64,000 bases of DNA from an uncultured Collinsella sp. (GCA_900544135.1 UQTU01000004.1:1-64000); one strand, 5' to 3'; shown: positions 25,049-35,089, counted from the stretch's first letter. The notes: generated by a model not told the origin, from the sequence alone. A program made the numbers and translations.

Positions 25049-26009
25049 ATGGGGGGAATACAAGAAGCCCTGGCTGACCTTCGAGGAGCAGGCCGACCTG
25101 CTCATAGTCGAGCGCGGCCTGGTGGCAGACCGCGATGACCTTATCGCTCACCTCGCAAACGTTGGCTATTACCGCCTGAGCGGCTACTGGTACATCTTCA
25201 AGCGCAAGCCAGAGGCAGACGAGGACGGCGACAAGGACGAGCGTTTCGTCGAGGGCACGACATTCGACCAGATCTGGAAGCTCTATACCTTCGACAGGCA
25301 GTTCAGGCTCATTGTCTTGGACGCCATCGAGCGCGTCGAGGTGTACTTCCGCACGCAGCTGGCCTATGAGCTCGCGGGCAAGACCGGAGCGTTTGGCTTC
25401 TTCGACCGCGAGAATCTCCCGCGCCTCGAGGGCGATGCGTACAGCGAGTTCATCGAACGATGCACCGAGGAGCTTGACCGCTCGCGTGAACCCTTCGCCA
25501 TCCACTTCAAGGAGGCCTACGGCGACGCGCATGACCTGCCGCCCTACTGGATTCTCGTGAACCTGATGGACTTCGGCACGATGCTTCGCCTCTACAACGG
25601 CGCGTCGGTTGACATCAGGAACAGAATCTCTGGGGACCTGGGCGTGTCGTCGCGCGTGTTGAAGTCGTGGCTCGTGGCCATCAACACCGCTCGCAACATA
25701 TGCGCACACCATGGCCGCCTGTGGAACAGAGGGTTTGGCGCCAGGCCGACCATCCCCACCAAGTCGAAGTATCCAGAGTGGCACGAGCCGTACCAGGTGC
25801 GGTCGGACAACATGTTCGGCATACTCACCATCCTGAGTTACCTGCTGGAGCGTATCGCCCCCGAGACGGGCTGGCGCACACGCTTGTTTGAGCTGCTGGA
25901 CAGGCTGGATCCCGACGAGTTGCGCCGCATGGGGTTCGCGGAGGGTTGGCAGGGATGCCCGCTTTGGGAGCCGTATCTGCCCGCTGCGGCGGTGCCTTCG
26001 GACGAATAG
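25049..26009 (+). CDS. Abi_2 (AbiD/AbiF) abortive infection protein, frameshift at the start
   Basis: Abi_2-family proteins stop phage growth by killing or stalling the infected cell. Typical features are YYRLSGYWYIF, the region FDRQFRLIVLDAIERVEVYFRTQLAYEL, and the RNase-like NICAHHGRLWNR (cf. RxxxxH in HEPN proteins). The frame 25122-26009 begins with GTG and gives 295 aa, but homologous sequence (YKKPWLTFEEQADLL..RGL) is open upstream from 25059 and lacks any ATG/GTG/TTG. An ATG at 25049 is one base out of frame, separated by a run of six G (25051-25056); five G would give a full-length start. So the gene is switched off, truncated or phase-variable here. Confidence 0.8.
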
Positions 26010-26100
26010 GGCTGGGGTGCAGCGGTTGTCGCGCTCATGGCGGCAAGGTGGCCTTCGTAGCGACTGCAGGCAGGCCGTTGGGATGGGTTAGCCGGTGGGC

Positions 26101-26910
26101 ATGGTACACCTTGCCGATGGTGGTACTGCTGCACAAGAGCTATGCCGTCCGCGCTGGACGATGGACCGGTTGTGCGCGGTGGAGCGAGGTGCGGTAGCAG
26201 GCGAGATCGCCCTGCGGTACGCCGGCAAGGCAGGCGGCCGTGGCCGCGGCCGTGGCGATAGCGAGCACGGCTTAAAGCGCGCCCGTCGCAAGGTCAAAAA
26301 GCTGCGCAAGATTGACCCCGAGCCCAGCGACAAGATCGTCCTGCTGCCCAAGCACGCCATCAATTGCTGTGGTGCAGGCCACGGCTTTGGCTATTACGAC
26401 GTGGAGCCGTGCATCTTTATGCGCGACGGCGTGAAAAGGCTGGGGGAGGGTGCGCTCGCCAATGAGCGTCCGTGTGAATTGCTCCTGATGGACGATGAGC
26501 CCGCGAGCGAGATGCTGGGCTATCGTGTATGGCTCGGCGGCGAGTGGGATCTGTGCGAACGCTATCGCTTTTTGGCTGTGGTGTGCGTTCGCGTGCTGGA
26601 CAGCATCCGGGAGCAGAAGGAGCTGCGCAAGTGCCTTGAGCAGGGCGATGCGGCCTGTGATATGGACGAGGACGATGCGGTTGAAGGCGTTCGCCGCGAC
26701 GTGCTGTATCCCGAGGAAGTGATTAACGCCAAGCTCGGCGGCTATTGGGATGCGAGTTTGGGGCTCAACCTGTCCTGGAAGGACGAACACCGGCAGACTT
26801 GCACGCGGATCGACAGGGCCATCGATGGCTTGTTTGCCGAGGAAACGAGGCGCTGCGCTGCGGAGCTTGGGAAGAAGCTCGAGCGCGGGTATGAGGAGCG
26901 CGGGGAATAA
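26101..26910 (+). CDS. Hypothetical protein, about 269 aa
   Basis: Not recognised. The N-terminal third contains a Gly/Arg-rich stretch (GKAGGRGRGRGDSEHG) followed by a basic region (LKRARRKVKKLRK); the rest is mixed alpha/beta with several cysteines (INCCGAGHGF; CIFMRDG; ELRKCLEQGDAACDMDEDD) and ends in a charged helix. No signal peptide or membrane segment. Start uncertain: GTG 26095, ATG 26101 or ATG 26161, none with a good ribosome site. It lies between the Abi_2 gene and an IS remnant. Confidence 0.45.
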   Translation: MVHLADGGTAAQELCRPRWTMDRLCAVERGAVAGEIALRYAGKAGGRGRGRGDSEHGLKRARRKVKKLRKIDPEPSDKIVLLPKHAINCCGAGHGFGYYDVEPCIFMRDGVKRLGEGALANERPCELLLMDDEPASEMLGYRVWLGGEWDLCERYRFLAVVCVRVLDSIREQKELRKCLEQGDAACDMDEDDAVEGVRRDVLYPEEVINAKLGGYWDASLGLNLSWKDEHRQTCTRIDRAIDGLFAEETRRCAAELGKKLERGYEERGE

Positions 26911-27096
26911 TTAGACGGAGGTAGGTCGCATAGGGCGCTTTCCATGAATGATTAGCGGCGACTCTGTAAAATCTGTCCGAGCGAAATGATAGAACAATAG
27001 CGTTAAACAGCATCTGTACTTTAAGGAAAAAATGGGAATCGCTTATAAGGATCTATTTGAGGCTCCGGTAGTTTGTGTGGCTAGAGGGTCTCGTCG

Positions 27097-28254
27097 CTAG
27101 GCTACCTTTCTTACCGAAGTCGCTTGGTTCCATGGCAGTTGCGGTTTCGCGTCCGAACATCTCAACATCAGCAGCGCCAAGAGGTTGTCTGTGCTCCTGA
27201 AGCCGTAGCCCATCTTCACCGTGACCTTGATCTTGTTGTTGATCGACTCGACCCTCGCGTTGCCGATGTCCGGCGATACGGCACGCAGAATGTCGTCGCG
27301 CCTGCGCCTGACCTTCTTCTCGACCGCGACAACCTTCGCTATCTTGCAGTAGGCGGCACGGTGGAGCCAATCGTCAAGAAGCCTTTCCGCTTCGGTGGCG
27401 TCACCTGTCCGGAAGACTGCGCACAGGTCCTCTTGGGGTTCCCATGTCCGGAACAGGCGCGACTCGACAGGCTTCAGCCTGTCGAGCTTGGCCCTCTGGC
27501 TATCCGTCAGGCTCTCCCTGCCCTTCGCGAGTGCGAAGCGCGTTCCTTTGATCTCCTTCGCCGCCCCGGCGAGATTGAGGGTTTCGGGCGGGGTCTCGTC
27601 GCCGGCAGCGGACTTTCCGGGGCATCCCCGCCTCGACGTCGCCGCCCTGGTGGCCTTCTCGGCCACCTGCCGCTCCTCGCGGCGCACGCCGTCGAGGGCG
27701 TCGTTCATCCAGCTGACGATGCGGAAGGGGCCCATGACCCATTCGACGTTGGGGCACCACCGCTCGACCGGCGTCTTTATCCACCGACGGCCGTCCGCCG
27801 TCACGACCTCGATACCGAGCCCCTGCTCGCGGGTGAGCTCTTCTTTGAGAAACCAGCGCAGCGCCTCCCTGCTCCACCCCTCGGCCACCCAGACCAGACA
27901 GCCCCTGTCGTGGTCGACCACCACCATCAGGTACCTGTGCCCCTTCTTGAACGAGGTCTCGTCGATGCCGATCCTGCGAACGCCGTCGAAGCGCGCGGGC
28001 CCCGTCGCCCGCTGAAGGCCGTCGTTGGATGTGCTTGCAGACGCCGCCGACGGTATGCCATTCGATGCGACATGCCTGCGCCACGGTCGACACGGTGGCA
28101 TGTGCGGCCATCCATGCTGTTGATGTTGCGTTTCTTGGTCCGCTTGCCCTCGCGGGTGCCGCTGCGTCTCTGCCGTCTGCCCGCCATCGGTGTCTTCCTT
28201 CATCGGTGGATCGCCTTTCTGCTCGGGAGGCGAGGCACGAAACACCCGCCTCAT
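27097..28254 (-). pseudogene. Degraded ISL3-family transposase
   Basis: The main frame encodes the DDE domain of an ISL3 transposase: RRIGIDETSFKKGHRYLMVVVDH, EVVTADGRRW, and the terminal ARVESINNKIKVTVKMGYGFR. Residues that belong upstream (MAAHATVSTVAQACRIEWHTVGGVCKH) lie in another minus-strand frame, so there is a frameshift near 28030, and the zinc-finger N-terminus is missing. The element is dead. Possible imperfect ends sharing TTTGTG are seen near 27070 and 28290 but are weak. Confidence 0.8.
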
Positions 28255-28325
28255 CTAGCTCGTACAAGAGCAGACTAGGCGGGCGTCACAAATTGAGGGA
28301 AGATTTCATAAGGTCATCTACATGC

Positions 28326-28374
28326 TTGACTAGTACCAAAGCACGACCTAGAATGAGGTTATGTTTTGGTACTA
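28326..28374 (+). promoter_or_regulatory. Promoter with palindromic operator, unknown-ImmA operon
   Basis: A near-consensus promoter, TTGACT (28326-28331) and TAGAAT (28349-28354) with a 17-base spacer. TAGTACCAAA (28331-28340) and TTTGGTACTA (28365-28374) are perfect 10-base inverted repeats flanking the -10 box. AAGGAGGG follows before ATG 28386. This is the layout of an autoregulated operon, and the XRE protein encoded second is the natural repressor. Confidence 0.75.
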
Positions 28375-28385
28375 AGGAGGGCTAA

Positions 28386-29063
28386 ATGCCTTATTTAAAT
28401 ATTGCTTCGAACACCATCAACCGCGGAGAGATGTCTGCCGACGAGATGCTCAGACTAATATCCCCAGATCTGACAGTCGAACTCATACATGATATTGTGG
28501 CAGCCGCTTATGACCCCTATGTTGTCGGGATGTCAGATTTCGCACCCATAAACGGTCGCGGCTTAGAGCTCTATATTCGTGCGACGGAGAACCTCCGTGA
28601 CCGTTTATCCCGTACCGGCTGGCGCGTAGAAAACATCTTTGAGGTTCCAGCAGTTGCCAATAGGAAGGACAAGGTGCGCCTGGTTTGCACAACCTCGAGT
28701 GACGGTCGCGTCGGAAAGTCGAATTGCGCTGGGCCTGCCATTCACGACAAGGGCAAGGGGACTTTGCGTCTTGCCGGCGTAGAGGGCAGAACGATGCCAA
28801 TACCAGGTCTTGAGGGCTATCTGGGAGAAGGCGAACCAGCGAAACATGATGACCTTGCTTTCTACTATTTGATCATGCATATCGACAAGCGACACGAGGA
28901 GATTCGGATCGAGCTTTCTATGCCGGCATTTTCTGAGAATGGTGTGCACTCTGGTTGGAAAGATCGCGTACTCCTGCCTTCGCTGTCTACGAACAACGAA
29001 CCGCCCATCGACACAACGGAAGCGCCCACCCCGAATATTGAGGTTATTCGCAAGACCGCCTAA
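28386..29063 (+). CDS. Unknown protein in operon with XRE-ImmA/IrrE protease
   Basis: A 225-aa soluble protein I do not recognise. It begins MPYLNIASNTINRGEMSADEML and includes a well-ordered middle (GRGLELYIRATENLRDRL, KDKVRLVCTTSSDGRVGKSN) and a region predicted as beta strands near EEIRIELSMPAF. GC content is lower than in the housekeeping genes. It is the first gene behind the palindromic promoter at 28326-28374, and the XRE-metallopeptidase gene follows after 90 bases. Position suggests a toxin, effector or protease substrate; this is inference only. Confidence 0.6.
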   Translation: MPYLNIASNTINRGEMSADEMLRLISPDLTVELIHDIVAAAYDPYVVGMSDFAPINGRGLELYIRATENLRDRLSRTGWRVENIFEVPAVANRKDKVRLVCTTSSDGRVGKSNCAGPAIHDKGKGTLRLAGVEGRTMPIPGLEGYLGEGEPAKHDDLAFYYLIMHIDKRHEEIRIELSMPAFSENGVHSGWKDRVLLPSLSTNNEPPIDTTEAPTPNIEVIRKTA

Positions 29064-29153
29064 CGAATCTGTACGGAGAGCCTTTGCCGACCTACAATAA
29101 TCGGCTAGGTTTTCGTGCTTTCGCGGTATGTGCTGATTCGAAGGGAGGTCAGG

Positions 29154-30266
29154 ATGTCGGGCTCGAGGTTGACGCTTGCTCGCAAGTTGCGTGGCATGTC
29201 GCAAACGGCTCTTGCTAAAGAAGTCGGCGTGACGCCGCGTGCGATTTCCAAATACGAGAAAGAAGGCGAAGGGATTAGCGACATGACTCTTGCCGCTATT
29301 GCCGACGCCCTCGGCTTCGACGCCTCGTTCTTCTCGCTTTCTGACGTCGATTTGCCAGAACCCTCAGCGGTGTCATTTCGCGCTCGTTCAAAAATGTCCG
29401 CGAAAAACAGGGATCAGGCACTTGCCGTAAGCACATTTGGCGTCGAGCTTTCTGACTGGATAAGTGCTGAATACATCCTCCCGAAACTCGATGTGCCTGA
29501 TTTGCAAGGGTTCGACCCAGAAGATGCCGCACGTGCAGTACGTGAAGCATGGGGCTTGGGCGAAGGTCCAATCCCCAACGTTATAGCCGTCCTAGAAGCT
29601 CACGGGATTCGCGTTTTTTCAATTACTGAAGCATCTGAGAAAATTGATGCGTATTCGTTCTGGGACGAAGATCGCAACCAACCCTTTGTTTTCTTGACCA
29701 CTTCAAAATCTGGCGAACGACGCAGAATGGACGCTAGCCATGAGCTCGGGCACCTTGTAATGCATCGCAAGGTGGATCTTGATCGCCTGGGTACACGCGA
29801 TGTCGAAAAAGAGGCCGATTCTTTTGCAAGCGCTTTTCTCATGCCGAGCCGCGGGTTCAGATCCAAGACGCCACGAGGACTAACCCTCAGCGATGCAATG
29901 CGGGTCAAGCGATTCTGGAAGGTCTCCGCTTTTGCTGCAGTGTATCGCGCTCATACTCTTGGACTAATCAGTGACTGGCAATATCACGACCTGTGTAAAA
30001 AGATGGGTATGCGAGGCATGCGTACAAATGAGCCCGATGGAATTGAGCCTGAGCGTTCGCAAATTGCCGACAAGGTATTAGACCTTGAAAAAGAGAGTTC
30101 AGGCAGCCTTTTCGAGATTGCGAATGCAACCAATATTCCATTTCAGCTCATTCAGAGCCTGACTTTCCGTCCTCCCATTGGGGTAATTGCGGGAGGAAGT
30201 CGCGGCCAAACGCAGAAGAAGACATCTATCGCAAACTTCAGCGTCATTAATACGGGCAGGGCGTAG
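29154..30266 (+). CDS. XRE regulator fused to ImmA/IrrE-type metallopeptidase
   Basis: A 370-aa protein. Residues about 5-60 are an XRE helix-turn-helix (LARKLRGMSQTALAKEVGVTPRAISKYEKEG), and residues about 170-245 a COG2856-type zinc peptidase with HELGHLVMH and the downstream Glu in EKEADSFASAFLMP. ImmA and IrrE cleave repressors to trigger mobile-element transfer or stress responses; HTH fusions of this type often sit in toxin-antitoxin or defence operons. ATG 29154 has AAGGGAGG upstream. It probably represses its own operon at the palindrome in front of 28386. Confidence 0.88.
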   Translation: MSGSRLTLARKLRGMSQTALAKEVGVTPRAISKYEKEGEGISDMTLAAIADALGFDASFFSLSDVDLPEPSAVSFRARSKMSAKNRDQALAVSTFGVELSDWISAEYILPKLDVPDLQGFDPEDAARAVREAWGLGEGPIPNVIAVLEAHGIRVFSITEASEKIDAYSFWDEDRNQPFVFLTTSKSGERRRMDASHELGHLVMHRKVDLDRLGTRDVEKEADSFASAFLMPSRGFRSKTPRGLTLSDAMRVKRFWKVSAFAAVYRAHTLGLISDWQYHDLCKKMGMRGMRTNEPDGIEPERSQIADKVLDLEKESSGSLFEIANATNIPFQLIQSLTFRPPIGVIAGGSRGQTQKKTSIANFSVINTGRA

Positions 30267-30338
30267 TTGCGCATGAGGTGCCAGATGAACATAGCCTGCC
30301 CGACCTAGAGTTAGCCCCGAGTGTGTTCGCCGAACCTA

Positions 30339-31343
30339 GGTCGTTTCAGAAGACGCCTGGTACGTCAGAGCATATCCCGACATCGAGGCCCGGTTCCGAT
30401 GGAAGGTGAAGCGCGTGGCGCAGTCCATGGGCATAGACCGCATGGGCGCCAGCCAGGTGTCGAGGATGTGCTCGTCGCTGGACGAATCGGTCACTGACCT
30501 GCAACAACGCGACCTGTCCGACGTCAGCTACCCCTACATCTGGCTCGACGCCGCCTACATCAAGTGCAGGGACGCCGGGCGCGTGCAGTCCACCGCGCTC
30601 GTGAACGCCATCGGCGCGGGGTCGGGAGGCTACAGGCGCCTTCTCGGCCTCGACGCCATCGACACTGAGCCCTATGACGGTTGGAGGTCGTTCCTGCTGT
30701 CGCTGCGCGCACGCGGGGTCGACGGCGTCATCTGCGACACCAGCGACGCCCACGAGGGCCTCAGGCGCGCGATACAGGAGGTCTTCCCCGGCGCCGCGTG
30801 GCAGCGATACATCGTGCACCTGATGCGCAACGCCGCCGGCAACGCGCCGACCAGGCAGGGGGCGCCGTTCTCAGCATCCTGAAGGCTGTGTTCGCGGAAC
30901 GCGACCCTGAGCTGGTTCGCGAGCTTTACCAGCTGGCCATCGGACAGACAGAAGGGTTCTGCCCCACAGCGGCGGCGGTCCTGGAGGAGGCCGAGGCAGA
31001 TGCGCCCGCGTACCTGGACTTCCCGTATGAGCACCACGTGAGGCTGCGCACCAACAACGTACAGGAGCGCGCCAACTGCGAACTCAAGCGCCGAAGCAGG
31101 GTCGTGCAGGTCTTCCCGAGCAGGAAGTCGCTCATCAGGATGATGGGCGCCGTGTTCGCCGAGATGGACGAGGGCTGGGCGGGCCGACGCTGGTTCAACG
31201 ACGACTCCATCGGCAGGGCCGTGGAGGGCGCCAAGGTCAACACGCCCGCGCCCGCCTACGAGGGCACCGCCGCAGATCACGTGGCCAGGATCATCGCGCC
31301 CGTCGTGGCCGACAACCCGATTCCCGGCAGGAAGGCGGCGTGA
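30339..31343 (+). pseudogene. Degraded IS256-family (mutator) transposase
   Basis: The first frame encodes YPYIWLDAAYIKCRDAGRV and VICDTSDAHEGLRRAIQEVFPGAAWQRYIVHLMRN, the D and D of the DDE triad. The rest continues in another frame (LRTNNVQERANCELKRRSRVVQVFPS carries the E), so a frameshift lies at a G-rich run near 30855. The N-terminal DNA-binding part is mostly deleted. The element cannot transpose on its own. Confidence 0.83.
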
Positions 31344-31369
31344 CATGAGCTAGAATGACGGCATTCTAG

Positions 31370-31600
31370 GTGATTCTCGGTTCCTCGGGCGGCCTGCGGC
31401 TGCCCTCGAGAACCGAGCCCTATATCAACATTCGCGACACTACCCCCGAAGGGTCCGAGGTATATCGAGTCGTTGGGTGTGTCGATATGGTGGATAGAGA
31501 TGGGGTTAACCATCGGAAAAAGTTCTTGGTTGATATCGACTTCATTTTGCTTGAGCATAGCTGTCACTTAAACCAAAGCGAAATTGGCTATGACGAATAG
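31370..31600 (+). pseudogene. Gene fragment, about 76 aa, behind IS256 remnant
   Basis: An open frame that may begin with GTG 31370 and encodes a polar sequence (YINIRDTTPEGSEVYRVVGCVDMVDRDG, then a beta-like VDIDFILLEHS). It has no clear ribosome site and starts at the IS256 remnant, so it is probably the 3' end of an interrupted gene. Nothing else is seen between 31344 and 31676. Confidence 0.35.
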
Positions 31601-31676
31601 AGCTTAATCGCAAACTTGTTATCATTTTGGATTCGGTGACGTTCCGAACGTGGGCGCAAAGGTCTAGAAACCAGTC

Positions 31677-32765
31677 TTACTCTAGTTCATTTCTCACGCC
31701 GCCGCCGTTCCCGGCGGAGACGCCCCCTAGCAGATCGGCTGCGGCGTCAAGCACGCGAGAGATTTCGCTGAACTCAAGCCCAAGATCAAGGGTCCAGAGG
31801 TGCCAGGTATGGCCAATTTCGTTCCAGCTTTCGCACATGGACGGATCGTTATCAGTAAGCGCGTAAAGGAGCATGCCAGATACCTCCTTTCGGCTCTTAT
31901 AGGACTCGTGAACCACATAATCGACTATCTGATGGCGATGGGCGGGAGACATCATCTCCCTGCCGTTGTGGATGTTGAGGATCGTTCCATAGAACTTGGT
32001 ATCTATGATGAGGGCCTTGGAGTCCGACTCCAAGGTCACGTCCGTGCACAGTCTCGGAAGGAAGCTTGGTGCATCGCTTGGCGCGGGGAGCACCTTCGCC
32101 GATACGGACAGCTCCGCATGCTCCCTTTTGAAGTATTCGAGGACGAACTTCTCGAACAGGGCATGTAACTCCTGGCTGTCCGTATAGATGCCGAATGGGC
32201 TGTCACCCGCCAAGCTGACTGGAATAAACCTACTCAATACCATATAACAGGCGTTCATAAGGAAGACGTATCCAGGGTTACCCTTATGGAAGATCGTCCT
32301 CGACCACTCGATGCGGTATGGGGGAGCCAGGACTCCTATCTCGGACATTTCTAGGTAGTCGCGCTTCAGTTCCTCGCGAAGATCGATCCTGACCTCAGGG
32401 TTCCTAAGCAGCAGCCCGGCACATGTCTTTAGAACCCGGTTCATCTCAGTGTCCTGCGACCACTCGTCGAAAGAGCAGACCGCGCGTGTCCGACCGGCGG
32501 CTTTAAGGTGGGCGGTGCCTCGGACGTCAATGGTTCCCCTAATCTGCGCAAGATCTTCTACGATGTTGGTATAACCGGATTCGAACCCGCGCCTTCTCTG
32601 AATCGAGATGCCGATGCACAGGATAGCGGCGAGCAAGCTTGCGTAATTATCGAAGCTTTCCTTTCCCAGGCGCGAGTACTCCTTCACGTCAAGCGCCTTG
32701 AACGCATACGCCATCATCACGTAGATGTTGCGAATAACGACCGTATCCTCCGCTTTCCTGCCCAT
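31677..32765 (-). CDS. mcrC: McrC nuclease subunit of a McrBC restriction system
   Basis: A 362-aa protein of the McrC family, the endonuclease partner of the McrB motor. The N-terminal part has VIRNIYVMMAYAF and RGTIDV; the nuclease site is PD-(D/E)XK-like in LCTDVTLESDSKALIIDTKFYG, with YVVHESYKSRKEVSGMLLYAL after it. McrBC complexes cut modified, usually 5-methylcytosine, DNA. Its ATG overlaps the mcrB stop by one base (TGATG), so it is translationally coupled. The last 15 residues (SAGNGGGVRNELE) are flexible. Confidence 0.9.
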   Translation of the reverse strand: MGRKAEDTVVIRNIYVMMAYAFKALDVKEYSRLGKESFDNYASLLAAILCIGISIQRRRGFESGYTNIVEDLAQIRGTIDVRGTAHLKAAGRTRAVCSFDEWSQDTEMNRVLKTCAGLLLRNPEVRIDLREELKRDYLEMSEIGVLAPPYRIEWSRTIFHKGNPGYVFLMNACYMVLSRFIPVSLAGDSPFGIYTDSQELHALFEKFVLEYFKREHAELSVSAKVLPAPSDAPSFLPRLCTDVTLESDSKALIIDTKFYGTILNIHNGREMMSPAHRHQIVDYVVHESYKSRKEVSGMLLYALTDNDPSMCESWNEIGHTWHLWTLDLGLEFSEISRVLDAAADLLGGVSAGNGGGVRNELE

Positions 32766-35089
32766 CAGATGCTCTCCCTGAGCCTGCTGATCTCCTTCTC
32801 CGCCTTTCGGGGGTTGTCGAACCAGTATTCACGGAGCAGCGGGGCGAGTTCGTATTCGACGATCCTGTCCGGGTCGGGAACGGTGCCGCTATTCCTGCAG
32901 AAGTAGCTGTGGCCGATCTCGAAACCGCGTCCAAGGGACGGGTCGTCCTCGATTGTGCGATTGAGCGTCGCCACCGCATCGACGAGCTTCAGCATCGAGG
33001 GGGAGTCTTTCAGAGTCCCCCTGAAAGACGCGTTTTCCAGCGCCGAGCGCATCTCGAAGAAGCTGAAGCGGCGGCGAAGAGCATAGTCGATGAGTGCGAG
33101 GCTTCTATCCGCCGTGTTCATCATTCCTATGATGAACACGTTGTCGGGAACTGAGAACGGGGCCCTGGAGACCGGGTTGATGACCTCCTCTCCCCGATGG
33201 TCCGCTTCGATGCACATCAACAGCTCTCCGAAGACCTTTGAAACGTTCGCTCGATTGATCTCGTCGATGATGAACGCGTAGGGAAGCGCGTCGCGACCTT
33301 CTCGGGCGGCCTCGGTGCACTCTTCCCGCGCGGCACGACAGAACTCGCTGAATGTCCCCTCGCGCGGCTCAAATCCACCGTCGGCGGTGGGGCGGTATCC
33401 GTACACGAAGTCGTCGTAGGACGTACTCTGGTGGAACTGGACCATGCGAACGCGATCGCGATCAGTGTTTCCCAGGAGCATGTACGCTATCCTGCGCGCC
33501 GCGTATGTCTTTCCCGTGCCGGGTGCCCCCTGCAGAATGAGGTTTCTCTTGTCATTCAACAGGCCAAGAACGATGTCGAGTTGCGCCTCATCAAGATAGA
33601 CATCGGACAGGAAATCTGCCCGGGAATACTTCACCGATGCGGGTCGGGAGGCTTTTTCTGGCTTTCCCGTGCTTTCTGGACCCGCCTCCCTCTGCGAAAG
33701 CGAAGCCTTGCAAAGCTGGGCGGAGTAGACCGCGCTGGCGAAGGACTCGGGAACGCAGCGGTAGATTAGGTCAAGATAGTTAAGGTATGTTTCCCCCGAT
33801 ATGACTTTGGGGGGCTTGATATCCAACTTCTTTTCGAAATAGAGGCACGTGTCTGCGTCGAGCGGCAAGAAATAAGACGGATTTGAAAGGAAGAGCGCGA
33901 CGGTTAGAGGTCTTGCGTTCAGCCCCCCGTCTCGAATTGCGCGGTTGAAAGCTCCTGTGAATTCGCTCCTGGCCTTCTCTGTGTCAGACTTCGCCAATCG
34001 GCAGCTTGCCAAGAACAGGGCAAGTCGATGCTCGCGCGCGTTAGCACTACCATTGAGCTCAGATGGGGTTATCTCGGGGATGCCGTTGAAATCAATCGGG
34101 GTGTTCGCCGAGATGCGGAGCAGGCGTATTGTCCTGCTGAAGAGTTCCCTCTTTTCCCTCTCGGGAAGTCCGGTGCCGAGCGCTGCGGAGAGAAAGGAAA
34201 GCGGGTCGGCGTCCTCGATTAATTTATTTGCGCCCTTAGATACCGTTGAGTACAGTTCCGCCTCAAGACGCTCTGGCGACTCTTCGCCTAAATCCTTCTC
34301 ATAAATCTGGCACAGTTTTTCTGAGATCTTTTGGCTAGACCTTACCCACGAGGGCCTATCTAGGTAAGTGCTCGCCGAGAATACTATCTCCTGGGCAAGG
34401 AAGTGATGATTCGGGTCGAGGGCGGCGAATTCCGGTGATAGGAGAGAATCGCTTTTCTCGATGATGGCGGGGTGTCTTTTATTGAGAAAAGCGATTAGGT
34501 TGCCATAGGCTTCCGTAACATATCGATAACGCGCCGCCATTCCAGAGTTCTGGTCGGCGGTGAGGCTCTTGAACGCCCCTGCCCTTTCATCCTCGATTAT
34601 CTGAAGGTAGTCCTGAAACTCTTCATCTTTGTAGTAGTAATGTTGTCGCGGGTTTAGGAGCGTTAGATAGGCGCTGATCGCTTGAAGGGGAAAATATCTG
34701 CGCACAAGACTTGCGCCATCTTCTGCGTGCTCCTCCAAACATTTTTTCAAAAGACGGCTTGTTGAGCGGTAAAAAGAGTCAATTCTGTCGTCTAATCGGC
34801 ACGATTCGTCACTTAGGCGCTGCAGTTCACCTTTTGTCTGATTTGGATAGTATTTTGAAAGCTCGATTAGCGAGATGAAGTGGTAGGCAACCGGACTCGA
34901 CAGGTATTGCGCAAAGCCCAAAAGGGACGCTTTGAGCATTTCCGGCAGGTTTGGAGAATCAAGGTTCCAAGCGTCTTTGAAATCGCGCAGAGCCTCCCAT
35001 TTATAGATTTCCGTTTCCCGAATAAGCTCCATTTTGTTCTCATAGCGAGAAAGGATGCTTTCGAGTGCAACCTCGTTGAAGGTTCCCAT
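32765..35089 (-). CDS. mcrB: McrB-type AAA+ motor with unfamiliar N-terminal half
   Basis: A roughly 774-aa protein. The C-terminal third is a McrB AAA+ GTPase/ATPase: Walker A LILQGAPGTGKTYAARR, the FHQSTSYDDFVYGYRP motif, Walker B YAFIIDEINRANVSKVFGEL, and sensor IGMMNTADRSLALID with RRRFSFFEM. The first 430 or so residues are all-alpha, with a helix-rich pattern (ENKMELIRETEIYKWEALRDF), and do not resemble the DUF3578 or EVE specificity domains of known McrB proteins. ATG 35089 has GGGAG five bases upstream; an in-frame ATG at 35116 lacks a site. GC is lower than the host genes. Confidence 0.88.
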   Translation of the reverse strand: MGTFNEVALESILSRYENKMELIRETEIYKWEALRDFKDAWNLDSPNLPEMLKASLLGFAQYLSSPVAYHFISLIELSKYYPNQTKGELQRLSDESCRLDDRIDSFYRSTSRLLKKCLEEHAEDGASLVRRYFPLQAISAYLTLLNPRQHYYYKDEEFQDYLQIIEDERAGAFKSLTADQNSGMAARYRYVTEAYGNLIAFLNKRHPAIIEKSDSLLSPEFAALDPNHHFLAQEIVFSASTYLDRPSWVRSSQKISEKLCQIYEKDLGEESPERLEAELYSTVSKGANKLIEDADPLSFLSAALGTGLPEREKRELFSRTIRLLRISANTPIDFNGIPEITPSELNGSANAREHRLALFLASCRLAKSDTEKARSEFTGAFNRAIRDGGLNARPLTVALFLSNPSYFLPLDADTCLYFEKKLDIKPPKVISGETYLNYLDLIYRCVPESFASAVYSAQLCKASLSQREAGPESTGKPEKASRPASVKYSRADFLSDVYLDEAQLDIVLGLLNDKRNLILQGAPGTGKTYAARRIAYMLLGNTDRDRVRMVQFHQSTSYDDFVYGYRPTADGGFEPREGTFSEFCRAAREECTEAAREGRDALPYAFIIDEINRANVSKVFGELLMCIEADHRGEEVINPVSRAPFSVPDNVFIIGMMNTADRSLALIDYALRRRFSFFEMRSALENASFRGTLKDSPSMLKLVDAVATLNRTIEDDPSLGRGFEIGHSYFCRNSGTVPDPDRIVEYELAPLLREYWFDNPRKAEKEISRLRESI

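Noticed and set aside
26272..26790. 172-aa minus-strand open frame opposite the hypothetical gene at 26101
   Set aside because: No motif, and the + strand frame is longer with a composition more like coding sequence; neither is certain.
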